Shown piece by piece: positions 1 to 7,498 of a DNA stretch of 64,000 nt. The stretch spans positions 1,178,001 to 1,242,000 of the forward strand of contig NZ_QHHQ01000002.1 in NCBI RefSeq assembly GCF_003258595.1, written 5' to 3'. Source of the DNA: Acuticoccus sediminis. GTDB taxonomy: Bacteria; Pseudomonadota; Alphaproteobacteria; Rhizobiales; Amorphaceae. The notes under the pieces are model-generated. The model was given only the letters and a program-made list of their open reading frames with translations. It had not been told where the DNA came from and did no database searches. The position numbers and the translations under genes are program-made. The first letter of the stretch is position 1. Each line of letters begins with the position of its first letter.

Positions 1-602
1 ACCAGCCACGTGGTCGCGGCGCCGATGGTCACGCCGCCCACCGCGAGCCAGGCGAAGGTGCCGAGCGCGTCCACCAGCGAGAACGTCCCGCTGAGCGCCG
101 CGGCGACGGCGAAGCGCATGCAGACGAGACCCGACGCGTCGTTGAGCAGGGACTCGCCCTCCAGGACGCGCATGAGGCGTGTGGGGACGGGCACGCGCTC
201 GGCGATCGCCGACACGGCGAGCGGGTCCGTCGGCGAGACGATGGCCGCGAGCGCGAAGGCGATGGGAAGCGGCATCGCCGGGATCAGCCACGCGATGAAG
301 AAGCCGACGCCCGCGACGGTGAAGACGACGAGACCGAGCGAGAGGGAAAGGATCGTCCCCCTGTCGCGCCACAGCGCCTCCTGCGAGGAGCGCCAACCGT
401 CGCGGAAGAGGAGCGGCGGGAGGAACAGCAGGAAGAAGACCTGCGGATCCAGCGTGACGCCGAGGTCGGCGACGCCGGCGAGGATGACGCCGATGCCGAT
501 CTGCACCAGCGGCAGCGGCACATTGCCCGGCACGAGCCGCCCGCACACGGCGCTCGCGACCACCGCCGCGAGCAGGATGAGCGCCGCGTCGACGGGGATC
601 AA
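1..602 (-). CDS. CPA1-type Na+/H+ (cation/proton) antiporter, partial
   Basis: Minus-strand reading from a TTG at 602 gives about 200 residues, and the gene continues past the window start. The protein is strongly hydrophobic, with alternating membrane segments. It contains the CPA1 hallmarks FLPPLLFRDG, IVSPTDPLAVSAI and RVLEGESLLNDASGLV, where the conserved Asp and Glu residues of NhaP/NHE transporters sit. The predicted role is exchange of Na+ or K+ for protons across the inner membrane. TTG was chosen because GGGGAG lies about 6 bases upstream and the conserved first helix (ALILLAAVVAS) starts right after it. Family membership is clear; the ion specificity is not. Confidence 0.85.
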   Translation of the reverse strand, partial: MIPVDAALILLAAVVASAVCGRLVPGNVPLPLVQIGIGVILAGVADLGVTLDPQVFFLLFLPPLLFRDGWRSSQEALWRDRGTILSLSLGLVVFTVAGVGFFIAWLIPAMPLPIAFALAAIVSPTDPLAVSAIAERVPVPTRLMRVLEGESLLNDASGLVCMRFAVAAALSGTFSLVDALGTFAWLAVGGVTIGAATTWL

Positions 603-1175
603 AGGCCGCTCCCCGGTATCCCGGCCCGCGGGCGGGCGCGGCCCTGCCGCCTGTCCGCCGCGCGTCGCGGATCCGGGGACCGTCGTCGCGGGGATGGCAG
701 GTGGGGCTGAAGGGGGACGCAGCCGAAGGTGGGGCGCATGGACATGATCGGGCACCGTGGGATGGATCGTCCGGACCGGCCCACGGCCCGGCGCGTTCGA
801 TCTATCTATGCCCCGCGTTTGCGGCCATCACCCGAACGTATAGGCGAGGTGCAAGATTTTTGCAGAATGCACGCATCCCGCTCCGGACGCGTGCCGCCGC
901 CGCGAGGAGCGCGCCCGATCGGGATCGCGCCGACGCGCCTCGCCCGCGGCCCGAGGTCGGCCGGCGGCACGGTCGGAGTTGGGGAGCGACGTCGACCGCG
1001 CGCGGGCCGGCCCGCGCGCGGCGGTGGTGCCGGCGGCCTACGCTATGCCGGCCCGGACCATCGGCATGCGGGTGCCGTGGGACGGCGGGGACGGCGCTGT
1101 CCCGCGCACCGCCGGAAGCACCCGGCCGCAAACACCCGGCACGTTCGGGGCGGCCCTGCCTGCAGTGGTCGCCGC
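603..1175. other. intergenic stretch without a supportable gene
   Basis: Very GC-rich sequence in which all six frames are open for long distances, but none gives a protein with recognisable motifs or normal composition (mostly Arg, Pro and Gly). It should contain the promoter of the minus-strand antiporter, but no clear -35/-10 pair stands out. I see no repeats or strong terminator hairpin. Confidence 0.4.
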
Positions 1176-1838
1176 CTACCGTGCCCCCGCTATCCGATGC
1201 AGCGGGCGTGCCGGAGCGGGCCCCCTGAGGGCCGAATCGCCGGTGTCGGATGGGCCGGCGGCGAGATGCACCACAGTGCCGTTCTCCGAGCGGGCGCCGC
1301 CCGCCGGCGCGGCGGATCCCCGGACCGCCGCCTCGCCGGTCCCGCCGGTCCCGCCGGTCCGCGTGGATCCGTCCGTCCCGTCGCCGGGCGTCCGTCCGGT
1401 GGTCTCGGCGGTCGGCGTCGCGGCGAAGACGAAGTTCTTTTCCGTGAGCGCGCTCCTGGGAACGGCCGGGAGGACGATTTCCCCGCCGTCGGCGAACAGG
1501 ATCACGGTCCCCCAGTCGCGCGTGCGGAGGTCGAGCCCCGCAAAGGCCGTGACGCCGGTTGCCGACACGTCGATCACGTCGCGGAACAGGTTGAACTGGG
1601 CGAGCGTCTCGACCGCGCCGCCGCCCGTGTAGACGAACGTACCGCATGCGGCGGGTGCCTGCGCGCCGCGCCCGTCGCCGCGCGGGAAGGCGCCGTCCGC
1701 CTCCCTCCTCCCGTCGCCGGCGACAGGATCGGCAGGCAGGGGCGGGACGCGGTCACGGCCATGCTCGCAAGGGAGGGGCCTGCCGCGGAGATTACCGATG
1801 AGAACGTCCGGCCGATACGCCTTCAGGAAACGCTTCAT
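1176..1838 (-). CDS. small protein with a solitary RTX-type C-terminal motif
   Basis: A 220-residue product if started at the ATG at 1838, which has GGAGG about 8 bases upstream. The middle (around residues 70-135) reads TFVYTGGG, then DVIDVSATGVTAFAGLDLR, then ALTEKNFVF. This is the pattern seen at the C-termini of RTX/hemolysin-type calcium-binding proteins of alphaproteobacteria (DVIDLS-x-GVT-F-DL ... LT-DNF-F), the end that normally carries the type I secretion signal. There are no upstream GGxGxDx repeats. The last 80 or so residues are low-complexity Gly/Thr/Ala/Arg and may not be real coding. It may be a tiny secreted RTX protein or a remnant of a larger one, possibly frameshifted. No type I exporter is nearby. 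Confidence 0.45.
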   Translation of the reverse strand: MKRFLKAYRPDVLIGNLRGRPLPCEHGRDRVPPLPADPVAGDGRREADGAFPRGDGRGAQAPAACGTFVYTGGGAVETLAQFNLFRDVIDVSATGVTAFAGLDLRTRDWGTVILFADGGEIVLPAVPRSALTEKNFVFAATPTAETTGRTPGDGTDGSTRTGGTGGTGEAAVRGSAAPAGGARSENGTVVHLAAGPSDTGDSALRGPAPARPLHRIAGAR

Positions 1839-2035
1839 GGCTCTCGCCTCCAGAAATCGGGTGCGAGAGGCCACGCCACTCAACGGGCGTTACTTCCATC
1901 TGGAAGTATCTCGCGTCGTATGCGGCGGGGCTCTAGCAAGTCCGGCGCGGATCGGGGATGATCTATCGTCCGTTTCCAATGACCGGTCGTCCGAAACATC
2001 GGAGTGCGGCGGACGACGAGCCTTCAGGATCACCG

Positions 2036-3043
2036 ATGGGAGATCGACCTGACGAGCGGCCCGACGCCGGGTACGATCTCCTGTCCGACGTCCTGCGCAC
2101 CGTGCGGCTGTGCGGCGCGATCTTCTTCGACGTGCAGGTCGCCGACCCCTGGGTCGCCGCCGCGCCGGCCACCAGCCTCATCGGCGACACGGTGATCGCC
2201 GACGCCCAGCACGTCATCGAGTACCACGTCGTCATCGAGGGGACCTGCTGGGCCCGGCTCGCCGATGACGGCGAGCCGCCGGTCGCCCTCTCCGCCGGCA
2301 GCATCGTCGCCTTTCCGCACGGCGACCCGCACGTCCTCGCCAGCCACCCCGACCTCGGCGGCGCGCCGGACCTTGCCGCCTACGAGACCGCGAGCCGCAG
2401 CGAGACCGTGCCGTTCGTCCTCAACTACCAGGAAGGCCGGGACCGGACGGCACGGATCCTGTGCGGCTTCCTCGGCTGCGACGTGACGCCCTTCAATCCG
2501 CTGATCGCCGCCCTGCCCCGGATGGTCCATGTCCCCGGCGCCTACGGGCGGACCGAAGACGATCTCCTCCCCCAGCTGATCCGCGCGACGGTGCGCGAGG
2601 CCAACGCGAAGGGACCCGGCAGCCGCGGCGTCCTCGCCAAGCTGAGCGAGCTGATCTTCATCGAGATGATCCGCCGCTACGCGCGGACGCAGGACAGCAC
2701 CGTCGCGGGGTGGCTGAGCGGCGCCCGCGACCCGATCGTCGGCCGCGCGGTGCAGTTCCTCCACTCGGACCTCACCCGCGCGTGGACCGTCGCCGATCTC
2801 GCGCGGGAGGTCGCCGTCTCCCGCACCGTCCTGTCGGAGCGCTTCACCGCGATCCTGGGCCTAGGGCCGATGACCTATCTCGCCAACTGGCGCATGCAGT
2901 GCGCGGCGAACCTCCTGCGCGCCAGCCCGAAGCCGCTGTCGCAGATCGCCGTCGAGGTCGGCTACGAGTCCGAGGCCGCGTTCAGCCGCGCGTTCAAGCG
3001 CGCCACGGGCATCTCCCCCGCGCACTGGCGTCGCGACACCTGA
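2036..3043 (+). CDS. AraC-family transcriptional regulator with cupin sensor
   Basis: 335 residues from the ATG at 2036, chosen because AGGA lies 6 bases upstream and the conserved domain starts at once (YDLLSDVLRTVRL). Residues 15-190 form a cupin_6-type sensor, including VIEYHVVIEGTCW and SAGSIVAFPHGDPHVL. The last 100 residues hold the paired AraC helix-turn-helix motifs (WTVADLAREVAVSRTVLSERF and PLSQIAVEVGYESEAAFSRAF, ending SPAHWRR). It is divergent from the RTX-like gene and precedes the haloperoxidase by about 400 bases on the same strand. AraC proteins of this type often control an adjacent oxidoreductase or small-molecule enzyme; the haloperoxidase is a plausible target. The ligand is unknown. 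Confidence 0.9.
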   Translation: MGDRPDERPDAGYDLLSDVLRTVRLCGAIFFDVQVADPWVAAAPATSLIGDTVIADAQHVIEYHVVIEGTCWARLADDGEPPVALSAGSIVAFPHGDPHVLASHPDLGGAPDLAAYETASRSETVPFVLNYQEGRDRTARILCGFLGCDVTPFNPLIAALPRMVHVPGAYGRTEDDLLPQLIRATVREANAKGPGSRGVLAKLSELIFIEMIRRYARTQDSTVAGWLSGARDPIVGRAVQFLHSDLTRAWTVADLAREVAVSRTVLSERFTAILGLGPMTYLANWRMQCAANLLRASPKPLSQIAVEVGYESEAAFSRAFKRATGISPAHWRRDT

Positions 3044-3449
3044 GGCGATCCGGCCGGCGCGTGCGGCCGATGCCGCGCCGCCGCAGCAGGACGATCACGA
3101 GCGCGCGATCGACCTGCGGATACCCGTTTGGCTGTGTTCGCCGGCCCCGCCGTGCGCAATAATACGACCAAGCGACGGAGCGCCGCCGCCGTCGAGATGG
3201 CGCGACCTAAGGTCCGCCCCATCGCCTTGCCCCGACCGGTCCCGAAGGGTCCGGCCCGGGCGCCGGCGCGAACCGCCAGCGGCCGCTCCGACGTGCCCCG
3301 TGCGAAGGCACGCACGTCCGACCGACGGCCGCGCGGCGACGTTGCACCGCACACACGGAGGTCCGCCACACCTGGCTCAACATTCCGGGTCTATCCGCCC
3401 CGAAGGCGGGAGCGACAATCCTTCATTTTTCAGCATGTGACGGTAATCG
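3044..3449. other. intergenic region upstream of the haloperoxidase
   Basis: About 400 bases with no supportable gene. A locally AT-richer patch around 3155-3170 (caataatacgacc) could be a promoter element. A short hairpin CCGCC-CCGAA-GGCGG near 3400 precedes a run of T at about 3425-3430, but its 5-bp stem is weak for a terminator. The haloperoxidase start at 3450 has no strong Shine-Dalgarno. Confidence 0.35.
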
Positions 3450-5819
3450 ATGAACATTCATTTGAAGCCCCAGCCCGACGAGGCTGCCCGCGCCAGCGCC
3501 GCCGCGATCCGCCGGGACAACGCCAAGGCCATCACCGCCGGCCGGCCGCGCGTCGATACGAAGCCGAACGGCGAGATCAACCGCTACGGCACACCGCTGA
3601 CGAACTACCACAAGGGCCTGCCCCACGATGCCTACGGCGTCGTCGATCTCCATGCCTTCAAGGCGTTCGTGACGGCCCTCAACCGGGAGGGCGTCGCGCC
3701 GGGCACCAACGCCGAGTTCGACGTGCCGCTCGGACCGGTCGATGCCGGCGGCGCCTGGCCCGGCCACCGCAATTCCAGCACCGCCGTGCACCGCTTCTAC
3801 AGCGTGGTCGCTGACGGCAGGGCGCCGCAGGTGCGCAACTGGGAAAGCCCGCTCGCCGGCCACGTGTTCGACCTCGAGGGACCGGACGCCGGCTCCGTCG
3901 GCATGGCCCCCGCCCCGCGCCTGCCCTTCTCCGAGCTCTGCGCCGAGATGGCCGAGCTCTACGCCATGGCCTTGCTGCGCGACGTGCCGTTCGCCAGTTT
4001 CACGGACCCGGACGCGACCGCCCCGACCTACGACGCGAACGGCAACGCGACGCCGCAGAACCCGTCGAGCGTCACCGTCGGCGCCGTTCAGCAGGCGCTC
4101 GCCGGGCTTTCCTGGCTCGATCCGGAGCAGACGCCCTACAGCTCGGACGGCACCAAGACGCTGAACGAGCATGAGGAACGCCGCCGCAACGCGCGCTTCA
4201 AGAACGGCCAGTTCACGCCGCACGAGCTCTTCCGCGGCTCTACCCACGGCGCCAAGGAAGGCCCCTACCTCTCCCAGTTCATGCTGATGGGGTCGGCCTC
4301 GCTGCGCGGCGACCAGACACCGCCGGAGGTGGCCTCGCTCGGCGCCGACCCGGGACAGGACGCGCCCGTGCCGTCGAAGCGCACCGTAAGCGCACGCGAC
4401 CCGCGCACCACCGCGCCGCTGACCCTGCAGCCGGGCGTCGAGGCACCGGTCGCCGCGGAGGACGCAGGCGCCTTCCGCGCCGGACGCGGCGGCCCGCCCG
4501 CGCCGGCGACCTCGGCCGGGCTCGGCTTCGTCACCTACGGCGCGCAGTCGATCCACCAGCGCATCAGCGCGCAGCGCCCGGGCCGCGACTACATGACGGA
4601 CTGGCCGCTCTGGCTCGACGTCCAGAACGGCGCCGACACGCGCGAGAACCAGACCTTCTTCGCCGACGCGAAGGCGCGCTTCATCCATACGCCGCGCGCC
4701 CTCGCCACCTACGTCCACTTCGATGCGCTCTACCAGGCCTACTTCGTCGCCTGCCTGCTGATGCTGGACGGCAAGGTGCCGTTCGACCACGGCTTCCCGA
4801 GCGGGCCCTACCACGCCACCCGCGGCTCCTTCGCCACGTTCGGCGGACCGCACATCCTGTCGCTGATGACGGAGGTGGCGACGCGCGGCCTCAAGGCCGT
4901 CCGGCGGCAGAAGTTCCAGCACCACTTGCGCGGCCGGCCCGAGCAGCTTGCCGCCATGCTGACGCTGGCCGCCTCCGGCCATGCGGACGCGGCGTTCGGC
5001 GCCCACGCGGAGGAGACGAAGCACCTCAAGCAGATGGTTTCCGAACTCCAGCCGCTGCTGACGCTCGTCGCCCAGCACAACGCGGCGCAGAACGCGCAGC
5101 CGACCTTCCCCCGCCGCGCCACCGAAGCCGAGGCGAACGGCGACGGCGGCCTCGACCACTGGGCCGGGTTCGAGATCGCGGCGGACAAGAACTACCTCCT
5201 GCCGATGGCCTTCCCGGAAGGCTCGCCGATGCACGCCTCCTACGGCGCGGGCCACGCGACCGTCGCCGGTGCCTGCATCACGATCCTCAAGGCGTTCTTC
5301 GAGATGTCCTCGTACGCGATCGACGGCGAGAAGCACCTCGCCTCGCCGCTCGCCGATCCCACCGTCGTCGCCGCGAAGGCGTCGGCGGAGGGCCTCTTCG
5401 AGGGGCGGACCTTCGCCAGCGTGTACCCGCACCTCGGCGGCAAGCTCTTCCAGCCGCCGCGGTCCGACGATCCCGCCGCGCACGTGATGCTGGCCCCCGA
5501 GGTCGACGACCCGGGCGTCACCCTCCAGGGCGAGCTGGACAAGCTGGCGGCGAACATCTCGATCGGCCGCAACATGGCGGGCGTCCACTACTACACGGAC
5601 TACTACGACAGCCTGCGCCTGGGCGAGCGTATCGCCGTCGGCATCCTGCAGGAGCATATGTCCACCTATTCGGACCCGCTGACGATGCGCCTGCCCACCT
5701 TCGACGACGACTGCATGGTCATCAGCGGCGACGGCAAGGGCGGCGGCTCGGTGCACCTCATCGAGAACGGCGCCCTCGTTCCCTCGGACGCGTGGTGGAC
5801 GCGGCACGTGCCGGCGTAG
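3450..5819 (+). CDS. vanadium-dependent haloperoxidase (PAP2 superfamily)
   Basis: 789 residues. The predicted reaction is peroxide-dependent oxidation of halide to hypohalous acid, with vanadate as cofactor. The three vanadate-binding blocks of the haloperoxidase/acid phosphatase superfamily are in order: K488-FQHHL-R494-GRPE (the KxxxxxxRP block), S597-YGAG-H602, and R707-NMAG-V-H713 (RxxxGxH). Further family features are YGAQSIHQRISAQ near 365 and YHATRGSFATFGG near 455. There is no obvious N-terminal signal peptide. Halide preference (chloride, bromide, iodide) cannot be read from the sequence, and the long insertion at about 285-355 is Pro/Ala-rich. It lies downstream of the AraC regulator and converges on the CTQ operon. 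Confidence 0.93.
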   Translation: MNIHLKPQPDEAARASAAAIRRDNAKAITAGRPRVDTKPNGEINRYGTPLTNYHKGLPHDAYGVVDLHAFKAFVTALNREGVAPGTNAEFDVPLGPVDAGGAWPGHRNSSTAVHRFYSVVADGRAPQVRNWESPLAGHVFDLEGPDAGSVGMAPAPRLPFSELCAEMAELYAMALLRDVPFASFTDPDATAPTYDANGNATPQNPSSVTVGAVQQALAGLSWLDPEQTPYSSDGTKTLNEHEERRRNARFKNGQFTPHELFRGSTHGAKEGPYLSQFMLMGSASLRGDQTPPEVASLGADPGQDAPVPSKRTVSARDPRTTAPLTLQPGVEAPVAAEDAGAFRAGRGGPPAPATSAGLGFVTYGAQSIHQRISAQRPGRDYMTDWPLWLDVQNGADTRENQTFFADAKARFIHTPRALATYVHFDALYQAYFVACLLMLDGKVPFDHGFPSGPYHATRGSFATFGGPHILSLMTEVATRGLKAVRRQKFQHHLRGRPEQLAAMLTLAASGHADAAFGAHAEETKHLKQMVSELQPLLTLVAQHNAAQNAQPTFPRRATEAEANGDGGLDHWAGFEIAADKNYLLPMAFPEGSPMHASYGAGHATVAGACITILKAFFEMSSYAIDGEKHLASPLADPTVVAAKASAEGLFEGRTFASVYPHLGGKLFQPPRSDDPAAHVMLAPEVDDPGVTLQGELDKLAANISIGRNMAGVHYYTDYYDSLRLGERIAVGILQEHMSTYSDPLTMRLPTFDDDCMVISGDGKGGGSVHLIENGALVPSDAWWTRHVPA

Positions 5820-5839
5820 ACCGGCGCACATGCCGAGGG

Positions 5840-5899
5840 GGCCGGACGTGCCGTCCGGCCGGCTGAGGCAAAGGCGGCGCCACCGGGCTTCACGCCCGG
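5840..5899. terminator. two tandem hairpins after the haloperoxidase
   Basis: A perfect 9-bp stem with a 3-base loop (GGCCGGACG-TGC-CGTCCGGCC, 5840-5860) is followed by CCGGGC-TTCAC-GCCCGG (5883-5899) and then ttctctctccc. The first stem lies 20 bases after the stop codon. Neither has a clean T-run, so intrinsic termination is possible rather than certain. Confidence 0.5.
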
Positions 5900-5936
5900 C
5901 GGCGTTCTCTCTCCCGTTCCAGATGTCAGCAATCGG

Positions 5937-6401
5937 ATGTTCGCGATGATGACAGACGACATGTCGGTCCTCCTGTCCGGAGCGATCCTGAAGGGCAGCG
6001 GTCACGAGGCGGCGGCGCGCGCCCTCGAGACGATGACAAGGGACGGCGCGAGCCTCGACGCGGTGCTGGCCGAGCGCGACCGCGCCGCGCAGCAGGAGGG
6101 CCTGCCCCTCGTCGCGGCCGTCCTCGTTCCGGTGCTGATCGAGGCGACGAGGTCGTTCTGGAAGGCCTACGCGACCCGGATCATCGAACGGGTCGCCAAA
6201 TATGCCGGCGACGTCACCGTCGACACCTTCCGGGCGTGGTTCCTGGATGCGGACGAGGACGAGCAGCAGCGCCTGTCCGACGCGCTCGTGGAAAAGATCC
6301 GCAAGGCGGGCGCGGAGCGGGGTCTCAAGGCGGACGACATCGACGCGCTCATCGACGCGGCGCAGCCCGACAGGCTGGCCGAGTCCCTCGCCGACGCCTG
6401 A
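5937..6401 (+). CDS. hypothetical protein, 154 residues
   Basis: I do not recognise a family. The product is mostly helical and acidic at the C-terminus. The first 50 residues (SGAILKGSGHEAAARALETM) look like a soluble helical bundle. Residues 55-70 (GLPLVAAVLVPVLIEA) form a short hydrophobic stretch, possibly a membrane-associated helix. Residues 75-150 are amphipathic and charged (EQQRLSDALVEKIRKAG). The start is uncertain: ATG codons at 5937, 5946 and 5949 are all in frame and ribosome-binding sites are weak. It follows the haloperoxidase by 117 bases, with hairpins between, and ends 15 bases from the convergent LodB-like gene. Confidence 0.6.
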   Translation: MFAMMTDDMSVLLSGAILKGSGHEAAARALETMTRDGASLDAVLAERDRAAQQEGLPLVAAVLVPVLIEATRSFWKAYATRIIERVAKYAGDVTVDTFRAWFLDADEDEQQRLSDALVEKIRKAGAERGLKADDIDALIDAAQPDRLAESLADA

Positions 6402-6416
6402 CGTCGTGACCGGCCG

Positions 6417-7496
6417 TCACGACCGCTCGAAGACGCGCGGCTGGTAGTGGGGCGCGATGTCCGCCGTCCGCTGCCACGTGGCGGCGACGGCGTCGGCGTA
6501 GGCGAGCGCCGGAGTGGCATCGCATTCCAGCATGCTGAGCGCCGCCTTCGCGGCCTCGGGCGCGGACGCGAGGGCGTTGGCGAGACCCTGGCTCGCGATC
6601 GGGTCGAAGCTCGCCGCCGCGTCGCCGACAGCGAGCCACCCCGGCCCGCACGCGAGCTTCAGCCGGCTCGGTGTCGCGTCGGCGACCCGGAGCCGCGCAT
6701 CGCAGAGGGTCTCCGCCGGGAGGCCGAGCGCATCGGCCATCACGGCGAGACGGTCCCGCCCCGCGCCACGCCGAAGGTCGCCGGTGTCGCTTCCCAGAAG
6801 CGCGAACGACAGGCCCGACGGCGCGGCCACGGCATACCACCACCCACCCGCCGCCGGATCGCCCGGCGGCGTCGCCCGGTCGAAGGCGGCAACGACGAGC
6901 GTCCCGGCGCGGATGGCCGCGTCGCACGTGCCGCACAGCGCGATGAGCCGGTGTCCCGCAACACGTCGCGCGCTGACCTGACGGGCAACGCGCGCCGCCC
7001 GCCCCGTCGCGTCGACGACGACCGCCGCGCGGACGGTCTCTCCGGCGTCCGTCCCGAGGCGCCAGCCGTCGGCGCGGGTCAGCCGCATGACGCGTGTCGC
7101 CCGTCGGACGGTGACTCCGGCCGCCTCGCACCGGGCGAGGAGCATCACATCGAAGCGAGGCCGGTCGACGACGAAGCCACGGCCTCCCGGCGCGCCGATG
7201 AGCGGTTCGGTCTCCACCGGCCGGCCCGGCCAGCGCCGCACGATGGCGTGGAGGGGACGGGCGAGGTCCGGATCGCCCTCCAGCCTCTCCAGAAGGTCCA
7301 GCGCCGCCAGCGCCGGGACGGCGTTGGGGGTCAGCACCTCGCCCGGCGCAGGACGGTGCGGGACCCTGGCGTCGCGCGCGTCGAGCAGGACGACGCGGCA
7401 GCCCATCCCGGCGAGGATCGCCGCCGTGGCGGCACCCGCGGGTCCGCCACCGGCGACCGCGACGTCATAGACCCCTCGCCCGGCCGGCCGAACCAC
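6417..7496 (-). CDS. lodB: LodB-like FAD-dependent monooxygenase (CTQ maturation)
   Basis: 359 residues with an N-terminal FAD-binding Rossmann motif (DVAVAGGGPAGAATAAILAG, residues 11-30) and a late GD motif (WLAVGDAAASFDPIASQG) typical of the tryptophan-halogenase/PHBH-like flavoproteins that include LodB and QhpG. LodB-type proteins are needed to hydroxylate the precursor Trp when cysteine tryptophylquinone is built in LodA-type oxidases. Here it starts 2 bases after the stop of the LodA-like gene, the arrangement of known lodAB pairs, so it should act on that protein. It is the last gene of the operon. Assignment to this specific role rests on similarity plus the partnership. Confidence 0.85.
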   Translation of the reverse strand: MVRPAGRGVYDVAVAGGGPAGAATAAILAGMGCRVVLLDARDARVPHRPAPGEVLTPNAVPALAALDLLERLEGDPDLARPLHAIVRRWPGRPVETEPLIGAPGGRGFVVDRPRFDVMLLARCEAAGVTVRRATRVMRLTRADGWRLGTDAGETVRAAVVVDATGRAARVARQVSARRVAGHRLIALCGTCDAAIRAGTLVVAAFDRATPPGDPAAGGWWYAVAAPSGLSFALLGSDTGDLRRGAGRDRLAVMADALGLPAETLCDARLRVADATPSRLKLACGPGWLAVGDAAASFDPIASQGLANALASAPEAAKAALSMLECDATPALAYADAVAATWQRTADIAPHYQPRVFERS

Positions 7497-7498
7497 CG

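Noticed and set aside
3423-6005. 860-codon minus-strand frame opposite the haloperoxidase
   Set aside because: Shadow of the real gene; no known domain and biased composition.
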